From positions 16,189-80,188 of the forward strand of contig NZ_FXTO01000016.1 of the NCBI RefSeq assembly GCF_900182725.1: DNA of 64,000 nt, written 5' to 3'. Source of the stretch: Thalassovita litoralis (GTDB taxonomy: Bacteria > Pseudomonadota > Alphaproteobacteria > Rhodobacterales > Rhodobacteraceae). Under the pieces are notes generated by a model. The model was not told the DNA's origin, did no database searches, and saw nothing but the letters and a program-made list of their open reading frames with translations. The translations under genes and the position numbers were made by a program. Shown in pieces: positions 1 through 8,354 of this stretch; within the stretch, counting starts at the first letter, position 1; every line of letters starts with the position of its first letter.

Positions 1-285
1 GCGCGGAGACTGATCCTGACCCATTGGGGCAAACGGATCGACAAGGTGGATACCGATGCCCGCGATGCAAAAACCAGCCTGCAAGAATGGGCGCAGGCAC
101 GGGGACAACAACCGCCAACCTATACCGAACAGGCCCGCAGTGGCCCCGATCACGCCCCGGTTTTCACCATCGCTGTCACCTTGCAAACGGGTGAAACGGC
201 GCAGGCACAGGCCGGATCCAAACGACAGGCAGAACAGGCCGCCGCCAAGACGTTGCTGGACCGCCTGTCGGCTGACAACGGTTGA
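1..285 (+). CDS. rnc: Ribonuclease III, C-terminal part (gene enters from the left)
   Basis: The open frame runs from base 1 with no start, so the gene is cut by the window edge. About 94 residues are visible. They contain the end of the nuclease domain ([10 protein letters not shown]) and then a double-stranded RNA-binding domain with the typical pattern PxYxxxxxxGPDHxPxF and a C-terminal [14 protein letters not shown] helix. RNase III cuts double-stranded RNA in rRNA and mRNA processing. The stop overlaps the TTG start of the next gene by three bases, so the two are probably cotranscribed. The rnc-era association is common in bacteria and supports the call. Confidence 0.93.
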   Translation, partial: ARRLILTHWGKRIDKVDTDARDAKTSLQEWAQARGQQPPTYTEQARSGPDHAPVFTIAVTLQTGETAQAQAGSKRQAEQAAAKTLLDRLSADNG

Positions 286-1163
286 CCGCGTTGCACGCGA
301 CCGGAAATGGACGTGGAGCCGCCTTTATGGTGCTGGCGATGGCGGCCTTTGCTATCGAAGATGTGCTGTATAAATCCGCCAGTCAGATATTCCCGGCTGG
401 CCTGTCGCTGATCCTGTTCGGGGGCATCGGAACGGTGCTGTTCGCGGGATTGTCCCTGTCGCGCCGCGAACGGATATTGCATCCGGCGATGCTCAGCAAA
501 CCGCTGCTGATCCGCACAGGTTTTGAATTGGGCGGGCGTTTGTTTTACGCGCTGGCCCTGGCGCTGACGCCGCTGGCCAGCACCTCGGCCATTTTACAGG
601 CAACGCCGCTGGTTGTGGCGCTTGGGGCGGTGTTCGTCTTTGGTGAAACCGTGGGCTGGCGGCGCTGGCTGGCGATGGCGGTCGGGTTTGGGGGTGTCTT
701 GCTGATCCTGCGCCCGGCACCGGGCAGTTTTGAACCCGCGTCGATCTTTGCCGTGCTGGGGATGATCGGATTCGCCGGGCGTGATCTGGCAACCCGCGCC
801 AGCCCCGCCACGATGTCGATGGCGCAGCTTGGCACGCTGGGATTTGGCGTGGTGACAAGCGCGGGGATCGTTCTGGCGCTGGTGTCAGGGGATACGTTGC
901 AAATACCGCCCGTGCCGGTGGTGCTGCGGCTGGCGGGGGCCGCGATTGTGGGCGTTGTCGCTTACGGCGCCCTGACGCAGGCGATGCGCTGCGGTGAAAT
1001 CGGGTTCGTGGCACCATTCCGCTACACAAGACTGGTTTTCGCCCTTATCCTTGCAGTTGTGATCTTCGCGGAACGCCCGGACCAGTTGACGCTGATCGGC
1101 GGCGCTGTGATCGTCGGAAGCGGCCTATATTCGTTGTTGCGCCAACAACGCAAGGCGGGCTAG
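282..1163 (+). CDS. DMT-superfamily permease (EamA-type transporter)
   Basis: A 293-residue, strongly hydrophobic protein with about ten predicted membrane segments and two EamA-like halves, as usual for drug/metabolite transporters of about 300 residues. The substrate cannot be told. The TTG start at 282 overlaps the rnc stop; an in-frame ATG at 327 ([12 protein letters not shown]) is a plausible alternative that would remove a polar N-terminus. The gene sits between rnc and era, two genes that are usually neighbours, so it looks like an insertion into that operon. The family call is firm; the function is unknown. Confidence 0.85.
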   Translation: MTALHATGNGRGAAFMVLAMAAFAIEDVLYKSASQIFPAGLSLILFGGIGTVLFAGLSLSRRERILHPAMLSKPLLIRTGFELGGRLFYALALALTPLASTSAILQATPLVVALGAVFVFGETVGWRRWLAMAVGFGGVLLILRPAPGSFEPASIFAVLGMIGFAGRDLATRASPATMSMAQLGTLGFGVVTSAGIVLALVSGDTLQIPPVPVVLRLAGAAIVGVVAYGALTQAMRCGEIGFVAPFRYTRLVFALILAVVIFAERPDQLTLIGGAVIVGSGLYSLLRQQRKAG

Positions 1164-1217
1164 CGGTCCGTTCCGTTTTCCGCTAAGAGCCAGAGCTTGA
1201 TGCATGGAGAGACACCT

Positions 1218-2126
1218 ATGACCACGCGCGCGGGCTTTGTTGCCCTGATTGGCGAACCGAATGCCGGTAAATCCACATTGACCAATCGCATGGTCGGGGC
1301 GAAGGTTTCGATCGTAACGCATAAGGTGCAAACCACCCGCGCCCGCATTCGCGGCGTCGCGCTGGAAGGCGACGCGCAATTGGTGTTCGTGGACACTCCC
1401 GGCCTGTTCACCCCGCGCCGCCGTCTGGACCGGGCAATGGTTGCCGCCGCATGGGGCGGGGCCGCAGATGCCGATGTGATCGTCCTGCTGGTCGAAGCCC
1501 ATCGCGGGATCACCGAAGGGGTAGAACGCATTCTGGACGGGTTGGGCGATCTGGGTCAGGGCCGCACCATCGCGCTGGCCATCAACAAAATCGACCGGGT
1601 CAAGGCCGAGGTTCTGCTGGCGCTGTCACAATCCCTGAACGAACGGTTCACCTTTGCCAAAACCTTTATGATTTCGGCGGAACGCGGCTATGGCGTGGAT
1701 GATCTGCGCGAATGGCTGGCAGGCGAAATGCCCGAAGGTCCGTGGCTCTATCCCGAAGACCAGATCGCCGATTTGCCCCTGCGCATGATCGCCGCCGAAA
1801 TCACCCGCGAAAAGCTGACCCTGCGCCTGCATCAGGAATTGCCCTATCAGTTGACCGTCGAAACCGAGAAATGGGAAGAGCGCAAGGATGGGTCGGCCCG
1901 GATTGATCAGGTCGTCTATGTCAGCCGGGATGGCCACAAAGGCATCGTTCTGGGCAAGCGTGGCGAAACGATCAAAGCAGTCAGCCAAGCCGCGCGGCAA
2001 GAACTGGAAGACTTCCTTGGCCGCCGTATCCACTTGTTCCTTCAGGTAAAAGTCCGCGAAAACTGGCAGGAAGAAGCTGAACGTTATTCCGAAATGGGTC
2101 TGGATTTCCGCGACGGTAATAGCTAA
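1218..2126 (+). CDS. era: GTPase Era, 30S ribosome assembly
   Basis: A 302-residue protein, the usual size for Era. The N-terminal G domain shows the P-loop GEPNAGKST, the switch region HKVQTTRARIRG, the G3 motif DTPGLF and NKID. The C-terminal KH domain shows GHKGIVLGKRGETIK. Era binds 16S rRNA and helps mature the small subunit. I chose the ATG at 1218 because GGAGAG lies seven bases upstream and the protein then begins MTTRAGFVALIGEPN; a TTG at 1197 and an ATG at 1200 also lie in frame. recO, which often follows era in this order, is not present downstream; convergent def genes follow instead. Confidence 0.97.
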   Translation: MTTRAGFVALIGEPNAGKSTLTNRMVGAKVSIVTHKVQTTRARIRGVALEGDAQLVFVDTPGLFTPRRRLDRAMVAAAWGGAADADVIVLLVEAHRGITEGVERILDGLGDLGQGRTIALAINKIDRVKAEVLLALSQSLNERFTFAKTFMISAERGYGVDDLREWLAGEMPEGPWLYPEDQIADLPLRMIAAEITREKLTLRLHQELPYQLTVETEKWEERKDGSARIDQVVYVSRDGHKGIVLGKRGETIKAVSQAARQELEDFLGRRIHLFLQVKVRENWQEEAERYSEMGLDFRDGNS

Positions 2127-2191
2127 CGCGCGACCCCTTACAGGCCCAAGGCAGTCCCCCTTGGCAACGCAGTCACAAATGATCCCCACCG

Positions 2192-2225
2192 GCTTCTTTC
2201 TGATTGCCAATACTCCCGCCGGAGG
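2192..2225 (-). repeat. Dispersed intergenic repeat, copy 1 (CCTCCGGCGGGAGTATT type)
   Basis: Read on the minus strand this is CCTCCGGCGGGAGTATT followed by GGCAATCAGAAAGAAG. It lies between the convergent era and def genes. Five similar stretches occur in the window at 19071, 33032, 37394, 55653 and 63274, sharing the core GAGTATTT followed by GGCAAGATGAA or a close variant. It is not a gene. Confidence 0.7.
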
Positions 2226-2226
2226 C

Positions 2227-2274
2227 CCGGAAAATTTCAAATTTTCCGGTCAAAATTCTTTGTACGAATTTTGC
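2227..2274. repeat. Tandem-palindrome element, copy 1
   Basis: Two adjacent palindromes. The first (2227-2249) has perfect 11-base arms, CCGGAAAATTT and AAATTTTCCGG, around one base. The second (2251-2273) has arms CAAAATTC and GAATTTTG around seven bases. The same pair of palindromes occurs at 30111-30155. It follows repeat copy 1 directly and lies between convergent genes, so it could also act as a transcript 3' end. Confidence 0.7.
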
Positions 2275-2284
2275 AATCCCCGCC

Positions 2285-2779
2285 TTACCGGAATTTCCGC
2301 GCCTTACGGATCAGCATGTCGCGCTTCATCTTCGACAGATGATCAAAATACATCTTGCCATTCAGATGGTCGATCTGATGCTGAACGCTGGTCGCCCACA
2401 GCCCAACAAAATCCCGCTCTTCAACCTCTCCTGCCTCGTTCAGAAATCGGACCGTCACCGCGCGGGGCCGTTCGATCCGGGCGTGGACGCCGGGCAGGTT
2501 CGGGCTGGCCTCGTCATGGGGACGGAACTGAACGCTGGAATGCAGCACTTCGGGATTCGCCATGCGCACCGCCTGCCCGCGCGCTTCGGACGCATCCACA
2601 ACGGCCAGGCGCTGCATGACGCCGATCTGCACCGCAGCCAGCCCGACACCGGGCATGGCTTCCATCGTGTCGATCATATCGGCCCAGATTGCCCTTGTTT
2701 CATCGGTAATCATCTCAACCGGATCGGCCACGGTACGCAGCCGCTTGTCCGGCCAGGGGATACATTTCCGAACGGTCAT
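2285..2779 (-). CDS. Peptide-deformylase-like protein with degenerate active site
   Basis: A 164-residue peptide deformylase homologue, third in a three-gene minus-strand operon; its start overlaps the preceding def stop by four bases. Motif 1 is intact (GVGLAAVQIGV). Motif 2, normally EGCLS with the metal-binding Cys, reads ASPNLPG, so the Cys is gone. Motif 3, normally HEIDH with the catalytic Glu, reads HQIDH, so the Glu is replaced by Gln while the two His remain. Active deformylase chemistry is therefore unlikely. It is a clean open frame, not a broken gene, so it may have another role or act as a partner of the active copies. Confidence 0.85.
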   Translation of the reverse strand: MTVRKCIPWPDKRLRTVADPVEMITDETRAIWADMIDTMEAMPGVGLAAVQIGVMQRLAVVDASEARGQAVRMANPEVLHSSVQFRPHDEASPNLPGVHARIERPRAVTVRFLNEAGEVEERDFVGLWATSVQHQIDHLNGKMYFDHLSKMKRDMLIRKARKFR

Positions 2780-3273
2780 TTCTGCGCCTCCAGATAAGCG
2801 CCTTCGATACGGGCGCGATCGCTATCCCCGATCCGGTCAAAGATCACACACCCGTCCAGATGGTCATATTCATGCAAGGCGCAACGCGCCTCGAACCCGG
2901 TCAATTCGCGCCGGATCATTGCGCCATCCAAACCCCGCCAACGCAGCAGCACAGATACCGGGCGCTCAACCTCAACCGGCGCATTCGGGATCGACAGGCA
3001 GCCTTCTTCTCCTGTCGCAGTTTCCGCGGACAGGGATATGATTTCCGGGTTTATACAAACCTCGGGCGTTGGGTTGCCCTCTTTCCAGCCGCAGTCCATC
3101 ACAAACATGCGCTTCATGACGCCAACCTGCGGGGCTGCCAGCCCGCGCCCCGGCGCATCATACATGGTTTCCAACATCGCCGCCGCCAAATCCGAAACAT
3201 CCTCGTCCCCGACTGGGGCACAGACCTGCGACAAACGGGGATCGGGCCATTTCAGGATTGGCAGAATGCTCAT
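2776..3273 (-). CDS. def: Peptide deformylase, second paralogue
   Basis: A 165-residue protein with all three deformylase motifs: GRGLAAPQVGV, EEGCLSIP and HEYDH, giving the Cys and two His that hold the metal and the catalytic Glu. The enzyme removes the formyl group from the N-terminal Met of new proteins. The start overlaps the stop of the upstream def by four bases and its own stop overlaps the next gene in the same way, so the three form one transcript. Sequence outside the motifs is quite different from the first copy (for example GCVIFDRI in place of GKLFIDYL), so this is an old divergence and not a recent duplication. Confidence 0.92.
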   Translation of the reverse strand: MSILPILKWPDPRLSQVCAPVGDEDVSDLAAAMLETMYDAPGRGLAAPQVGVMKRMFVMDCGWKEGNPTPEVCINPEIISLSAETATGEEGCLSIPNAPVEVERPVSVLLRWRGLDGAMIRRELTGFEARCALHEYDHLDGCVIFDRIGDSDRARIEGAYLEAQK

Positions 3274-3788
3274 GTCCGCGCCCGTTCGCGTTTCAATTTC
3301 TGCATTTTGCGGGTGATCATCTGGCGCTTCAGCGGTTTCAGATAATCAATGAACAGCTTGCCGTTCAAATGGTCGATTTCGTGCTGAACACATGTCGCCC
3401 ACAGACCTGCAAAATCTTCTTGCTGCTCTTTACCGTTCCGGTCGATCCATTTCACGGTCACTTCGGCTGGGCGGGTCACTTCGGCGTATTGCTCGGGGAT
3501 GGACAGGCAGCCTTCTTCATAAACGCTGGTCTGATCCGACGCAGCGACCACCTCGGGGTTGAACATGATCAACGGTCGCGGGGTTTCGCCCTGTTCTTTC
3601 ACGCAATCCAGCACGATCAGGCGATCCAGCACACCGATTTGCGGCGCCGCCAAACCAACGCCCGGCGCGTCATACATGGTTTCCAACATGTCGTCAGCCA
3701 ATGTACGCAAATCATCAGACAGGTCTGGCACAGCAGCACAGACCTTTTTCAGGCGGGGATCGGGATGGATCAGGATCGGACGTATCAT
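3270..3788 (-). CDS. def: Peptide deformylase, canonical copy
   Basis: A 172-residue protein of standard deformylase length with intact motifs GVGLAAPQIGV, EEGCLSIP and HEIDHLNG and a basic C-terminus (KMQKLKRERART). It deformylates the initiator Met during translation and is the first gene of the three-gene minus-strand operon. In many bacteria def is followed by fmt; here it is followed by two further def-like genes, and fmt is not in the window. The promoter should lie in the AT-rich gap towards 4046. Confidence 0.96.
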   Translation of the reverse strand: MIRPILIHPDPRLKKVCAAVPDLSDDLRTLADDMLETMYDAPGVGLAAPQIGVLDRLIVLDCVKEQGETPRPLIMFNPEVVAASDQTSVYEEGCLSIPEQYAEVTRPAEVTVKWIDRNGKEQQEDFAGLWATCVQHEIDHLNGKLFIDYLKPLKRQMITRKMQKLKRERART

Positions 3789-3925
3789 ATTCGAGGATTT
3801 AGGATATGGTCACAGCCCGCGCAATGGGCCAAAATTTTGCACTCTCCACAAGGGCAATACGCTAAAAGTCACATTATCCCGATTTATCGACATAAATCAG
3901 ATAAATTTCCCATATTATAATTAAT

Positions 3926-3946
3926 ATACGGAATTATCTTCCGTAT
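3926..3946. promoter_or_regulatory. Palindrome in the divergent def / PatB-like gap
   Basis: Perfect 8-base arms ATACGGAA and TTCCGTAT around TTATC, in the AT-rich stretch between the two divergent genes. It could be an operator for either side or a small hairpin. No regulator is adjacent, so its role is a guess. Confidence 0.4.
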
Positions 3947-4045
3947 TGATAAAATATGTGAAAAATACTCCCATCACAAGTCTTGCTTGTCCACCCCACA
4001 ACAATCCGCATAGGCTGCCCACAAGCCGACCCTAAGGAGATCCCA

Positions 4046-5215
4046 ATGAAGTTTGACGAAATCATCAACCGCACTGGCAGCCATTCCGTGAAATGGGACA
4101 TGATGGAAAATCTGTATGGCGTCCCTGCAAGCGAAGGCATCGCGATGTGGGTTGCCGATATGGATTTCCGTGCGCCGCAATGCGTTCAGGATGCGATTGG
4201 GAAAATGCACGAACATGGCATTTACGGCTATTACGGTGACGATAGCAGCTATCGCGCCGCGATTTGCTGGTGGATGCAGAACCGGCATGGCTGGACCCTC
4301 GACCCCGAGGCAATCTTTACCACTCATGGGCTGGTGAATGGCACCGCGATGTGTGTCGACACCTTCACCCAACCCGGCAACGGGGTGGTTTTGATGACGC
4401 CGGTCTACCATGCCTTTGCCAAGGTGATCCGCGCCAACAACCGCCGCGTGGTGGAGTGCGATCTGATCAATAACGACGGTCGCTACGAAATGGATTTCGA
4501 CGCGTGGGATGCGCAACTGGACGGGTCCGAAAAAATGATGATTCTGTGTTCGCCGCATAACCCCGGCGGGCGTGTCTGGACGCGTGCAGAACTGGACGGC
4601 GTGGCCGCCTTTGCCAAACGCCACGACCTGATCCTTGTCTCGGATGAAATTCATCACGATCTGGTATTCCCCGGCGCACAGCATACCCCGATGGCGCTGA
4701 TCAACGGGATCGAGGATCGGCTGATCATGATGACGGCAACCACAAAGACCTTTAACATTGCAGGCAGCCATTCCGGCAATGTGATCATACCCAACCCTGA
4801 ACTGCGCCAGAAATTCGGGGCGCGGATGATGGGGCTGGGCCTGTCGCCCAATTCGTTCGGGCTGCATATGGCCGAAGCGGCCTATTCCCCCGAAGGCGCG
4901 GCTTGGGTGGATGACCTTGTCACCTATCTGGATGGGAACCGCCAGATTTTCGACGCCGGGATCAATGCTATCCCCGGACTGAAATCCATGCCGCTAGAGG
5001 CAACTTATCTGGCATGGGTCGATTTCGCCGGAACTGGCATGAGCCGCGAAGAATTCACTGACCGCGTTGAAAAAGGCGCAAAAATCGCCGTGAACCACGG
5101 GCCGACCTTTGGATCGGGTGGCGACAATTTCCTGCGCTTCAATCTGGCGACCCCGCGCACGGTGGTGGAACAGGCAGTGGATCGGATGCAGGCGGCCTTT
5201 GCCGATTTGCAATAA
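4046..5215 (+). CDS. PatB/MalY-type PLP enzyme (cystathionine beta-lyase / aminotransferase fold)
   Basis: A 389-residue class I/II aminotransferase-fold protein of the MalY/PatB group, usually C-S beta-lyases acting on cystathionine or cysteine conjugates. The group signature WVADMDF is present near residue 35, the PLP Lys is in TATTKTFNIAG, and NPGGRVW and SDEIHHDL match the family. ATG 4046 was chosen because AAGGAGA lies six bases upstream and the protein then starts MKFDEIINR, the normal family start. A strong terminator follows at 5242. The gene stands alone. The exact substrate is not determinable. Confidence 0.9.
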   Translation: MKFDEIINRTGSHSVKWDMMENLYGVPASEGIAMWVADMDFRAPQCVQDAIGKMHEHGIYGYYGDDSSYRAAICWWMQNRHGWTLDPEAIFTTHGLVNGTAMCVDTFTQPGNGVVLMTPVYHAFAKVIRANNRRVVECDLINNDGRYEMDFDAWDAQLDGSEKMMILCSPHNPGGRVWTRAELDGVAAFAKRHDLILVSDEIHHDLVFPGAQHTPMALINGIEDRLIMMTATTKTFNIAGSHSGNVIIPNPELRQKFGARMMGLGLSPNSFGLHMAEAAYSPEGAAWVDDLVTYLDGNRQIFDAGINAIPGLKSMPLEATYLAWVDFAGTGMSREEFTDRVEKGAKIAVNHGPTFGSGGDNFLRFNLATPRTVVEQAVDRMQAAFADLQ

Positions 5216-5241
5216 ACGCCACATGATGCAGAAAAAACAAT

Positions 5242-5264
5242 AGCGCCCTGATCGGGGCGCTTTT
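5242..5264 (+). terminator. Rho-independent terminator after the PatB-like gene
   Basis: Stem AGCGCCC / GGGCGCT with a six-base loop followed by TTTT. It can also serve the convergent gene ending at 5288, because A-rich sequence (GAAAAAACAAT) precedes the stem. Confidence 0.85.
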
Positions 5265-5287
5265 ATCGTCTCTATATCTGGAACAGC

Positions 5288-5644
5288 TTACAGGAAACGC
5301 TCTTCCAGCAGCCCAGAAACATCCGGGTGATCCATGACAAAATCCAGCGGCGCTTTTGTATGGACTGCGGTCAATCGCTTGAATTCGTAAATCATCTGTC
5401 CACCCTCCTCGGCCGAGGCGACGATAAGACATTGATACAGATGAAAGCCCCGCTCATACAGATCGACAAAGCCGCGCAAATTGGGGGCGTCCGCCATATC
5501 CAGCGCGAATCCCGTATCCCAGAAACGTAGCACCCGAAATGCTTTGCCGTTTGCCTCGACCATCATCCGGCTGGACCGTTTCAAATTCACCGTCCGCACA
5601 GCATCCAATCCGGCCTGCAATTCCTTTGACACATAGGTTGTCAT
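5288..5644 (-). CDS. Conserved hypothetical protein, 118 aa
   Basis: A 118-residue soluble protein starting MTTYVSKELQAGLDAVRT. No catalytic motif, signal peptide or membrane segment is apparent. The composition (RVLRFWDTGFALD, RGFVDLYERGFHLYQCLIV, MIYEFKRLTA) is that of a small globular protein with codon use like its neighbours. A reading frame this clean, ending next to a terminator shared with the convergent PatB-like gene, supports a real gene. I do not recognise a function. Confidence 0.75.
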   Translation of the reverse strand: MTTYVSKELQAGLDAVRTVNLKRSSRMMVEANGKAFRVLRFWDTGFALDMADAPNLRGFVDLYERGFHLYQCLIVASAEEGGQMIYEFKRLTAVHTKAPLDFVMDHPDVSGLLEERFL

Positions 5645-5914
5645 GGTCCCGGCTCCCTTCTCCGGTTCGCGTTTCCTGCTTTTAGCATGACGCGGGAATG
5701 CCTCACGTCAAGTTATGCTTTTATGACGCAACGCAGCATGTGGCAGCGCCTTATCCACAAGGCTTGTGATCGCATCGCCCCCGGCCTCGCATCGGCCAAC
5801 CCCTTCTAAAGACACAGAATCGGCTGCATGTGCAGCGATGCACTGGCCCTGCGCGGCGGCAGCGGTTTCCCCACGCCGCCCGCTTCGCTACACAAGCGCA
5901 GCAGGAGGACGATC

Positions 5915-6889
5915 ATGGGTTATCTGGAACACGGAAAATGGCAGGTTGGTGGATATGACACCACGAAAACCGGCGGCGCATTTGTTCGCTCGAATACCAG
6001 TTTCCGAAACTGGGTCACCCCAGACGGACGCCCCGGCCCCACTGGCAAAGACGGCTTTGTCGCTGAAAGCGGTCGGTATCACCTCTATGTCTCATACGCC
6101 TGCCCTTGGGCGCATCGCACCCTGATTTTCCGGGCGCTGAAGGGGCTTCGGGATCACATAGCGGTTTCCGTCGTCCATCCCGACATGCTTGAGGATGGCT
6201 GGACCTTCGATACAGATTTTCCGGGCGCAACCGGGGACACACTGCACCGCTTGCCGTTTCTACGCGATCTGTACACTCGCGCCCAACCGGATATTTCAGG
6301 CCGGGTCACGGTGCCGGTTTTGTGGGACACGCGACGCAACACCATCGTATCTAACGAAAGCGCCGAAATCATCCGCATGTTTAACAGCGCCTTTAACGGG
6401 CTGACGGGGGATATGCAGGATTTCTACCCCGCCGAACTGCGCCCACAGATCGACAGGTTGAATGCCCGCATATACGACACCGTGAACAATGGCGTTTACA
6501 AATCCGGCTTTGCCACCACCCAAGCCGCCTATGATGCGGCTGTGCATCCCCTGTTTGATACGCTGGACTGGCTGGAATCCCATCTGACCAGAAACCGCTA
6601 TCTGTTGGGCGATACGATCACCGAGGCCGATTGGCGACTGTTCCCAACCTTGATCCGCTTCGATCCGGTCTATCATCTGCATTTCAAATGCAACCGCCGC
6701 CGGATCGTGGATTACCCCAATCTTTGGGCCTATACGCGGGAATTGTATCAATGGCCCGGCGTATCGGAAACGGTACATCTGGACCATATCGTGCGCCACT
6801 ATCATTTTAGCCACAGCACGATTAACCCGCACCGGATTATCCCGATCAATCCGCAAATCGACTATACTGCCCCGCACGGGCGCGGCTGA
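5915..6889 (+). CDS. Glutathione transferase, Xi class (glutathionyl-hydroquinone reductase type)
   Basis: A 324-residue protein of the YqjG/PcpF/Ecm4 family, which reduces glutathionyl-hydroquinones. The N-terminal thioredoxin-like part carries the catalytic Cys63 in SYACPWAHR, the family signature. The C-terminal helical domain shows YLLGDTITEADWRLFPTLIRFD and the family tail around DHIVRHYHFSH. Start at 5915 is chosen for the AGGAGG nine bases upstream and because it places the Cys where the family has it; an upstream ATG at 5828 exists. It stands alone, convergent with the gene at 6896. Confidence in the family is high; the physiological substrate is unknown. Confidence 0.93.
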   Translation: MGYLEHGKWQVGGYDTTKTGGAFVRSNTSFRNWVTPDGRPGPTGKDGFVAESGRYHLYVSYACPWAHRTLIFRALKGLRDHIAVSVVHPDMLEDGWTFDTDFPGATGDTLHRLPFLRDLYTRAQPDISGRVTVPVLWDTRRNTIVSNESAEIIRMFNSAFNGLTGDMQDFYPAELRPQIDRLNARIYDTVNNGVYKSGFATTQAAYDAAVHPLFDTLDWLESHLTRNRYLLGDTITEADWRLFPTLIRFDPVYHLHFKCNRRRIVDYPNLWAYTRELYQWPGVSETVHLDHIVRHYHFSHSTINPHRIIPINPQIDYTAPHGRG

Positions 6890-6895
6890 CCCTAC

Positions 6896-7258
6896 TTAGG
6901 CGCGCGATCCGTAATGTTCCACCATTGCCGCCAGATCCTCGGGCGGGACGTTCGTGGGCAGGAATGCGCAGGTGTTAGAAACAAGCTGGAAAATCGACCC
7001 GTCAGAGAAAAAGCTGGTATTCGTCACGAACATCACGCGCGCATTCGGATGGCGATAGTTGGCATAATCCGCAATGGCAAAGGCACTGCCCTGTCCCAGC
7101 ACCAGATTTAACACGATCACCTGAACCGGATGAGCGTGCAGAAAAGCCAACGCCTGATCCTGAGTATGGGTCAGCGTCACCTTGGCCCCCTGCCGTTGCA
7201 GGCAATTGGCCCAGACCCCACCCAGATCGGGGTCGGGTTCGACGATCAACACATCCAT
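6896..7258 (-). CDS. Receiver-like domain protein lacking the phospho-acceptor Asp
   Basis: A 120-residue single-domain protein with the order of a response-regulator receiver: MDVLIVEPDPDLG (acidic pocket), then VIVLNLVLGQGSAFAI where VLLDLxLPG is expected, then VMFVTNT and a final helix. The expected phosphorylated Asp is replaced by Asn (VLNLVLG), and the conserved Lys after strand five is not evident (FLPTNVPPED). It is therefore probably a pseudo-receiver that works by protein contact without phosphorylation. No histidine kinase is nearby. It is divergent from cobC. Confidence 0.75.
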   Translation of the reverse strand: MDVLIVEPDPDLGGVWANCLQRQGAKVTLTHTQDQALAFLHAHPVQVIVLNLVLGQGSAFAIADYANYRHPNARVMFVTNTSFFSDGSIFQLVSNTCAFLPTNVPPEDLAAMVEHYGSRA

Positions 7259-7415
7259 ATTATTCTCCGATTCATGCGCCGGATGCCCCCCACCGCACTT
7301 ATTCAGAAATTAGCCATATTCCCTAACAAAAGGTTAACGCCTCAGCGGGGGCTTGTACTTTGAGCGGAAATCCGTTCAACAATCCCGCAAAAGCGGCAAA
7401 CTGGGAACCGAAACG

Positions 7416-8354
7416 GTGCAAAACGACAAACGGGATCACGGTGGTGGGCTTGATGCAGCCGCTGCGCAATACGGGGGCGACCGGGCGGATTGGATTGACC
7501 TGTCAACCGGCATCAATCCGGTTCCCTATCCTATCAGCCCCCTGCCCCCGGACTGCTGGACCGCCCTGCCTGATGCAACGGCACAAGACGCGCTGATCCA
7601 GGCCGCCCGCCGGTTCTGGCACATCCCGGACGATGCTACGGTATTGGCGGCCCCCGGCGCATCAGGCCTGATTGCACGCATTCCCGCGCTGCGCCCTGCG
7701 GGCAAGGTAGATATCCCCCAGCCCACATATAACGAACATTGGGCCGCCTTTCGGGCAGCCGGGTGGCAACAGGCAACCGATACCCCGGACGCCCGCGTTT
7801 TGGTGCATCCCAACAATCCCACAGGCGACTGGCACAGCCCCAATATGCTAACCACCCCGCTGACCGTAGTGGACGAAAGCTTTTGCGACATCGCGCCGGA
7901 TCGGTCGATGATTGCCCAAACGCCCCGCCCCGGTCTGATCATTCTGAAAAGTTTCGGAAAATTCTGGGGGCTGGCCGGGTTGCGGCTGGGATTTGCCATT
8001 GGCCACCCCGATGACATCAACAGGCTGGCGCAAATGATGGGGCCGTGGCCAGTATCCGGCCCGGCCCTGCACATTGGCACCCAAGCCCTGCAAGATACCG
8101 AATGGGCAAACACCACCCGCCTGCGCCTGACGACCGACGCAGACAGGCTGGACCGCCTGATGACCGACGCGGGGGCCGCGCTGCATGGCGGCACACCGCT
8201 GTTTCGGCTGTACCATGTCGACAATGCCGCCCAATGGCAGGACCGACTGGCCCGCCACCATATCTGGACCCGCATATTTCCCTATTCCCACCACCTGCTG
8301 CGGCTGGGCCTGCCCGCCCCACAGCACTGGCCCAGACTGGAGGCCGCGCTATGA
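7416..8354 (+). CDS. cobC: Threonine-phosphate decarboxylase, cobalamin side-chain synthesis
   Basis: A 312-residue class I aminotransferase-fold protein starting, after a short leader, with [16 protein letters not shown] as CobC/CobD proteins do. [10 protein letters not shown] and the PLP Lys in [17 protein letters not shown] are present. The enzyme makes aminopropanol phosphate for the cobalamin nucleotide loop. GTG 7416 is preferred because it places DHGG near the N-terminus; a TTG at 7353 would add 21 residues. It overlaps cbiB by four bases. I saw no cobalamin riboswitch in the 158-base upstream gap. Confidence 0.93.
   Translation: MQNDKRDHGGGLDAAAAQYGGDRADWIDLSTGINPVPYPISPLPPDCWTALPDATAQDALIQAARRFWHIPDDATVLAAPGASGLIARIPALRPAGKVDIPQPTYNEHWAAFRAAGWQQATDTPDARVLVHPNNPTGDWHSPNMLTTPLTVVDESFCDIAPDRSMIAQTPRPGLIILKSFGKFWGLAGLRLGFAIGHPDDINRLAQMMGPWPVSGPALHIGTQALQDTEWANTTRLRLTTDADRLDRLMTDAGAALHGGTPLFRLYHVDNAAQWQDRLARHHIWTRIFPYSHHLLRLGLPAPQHWPRLEAAL

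Noticed and set aside
7258..7416. Cobalamin riboswitch before cobC
   Set aside because: The 158-base gap shows no B12-box-like sequence or large conserved fold by eye.
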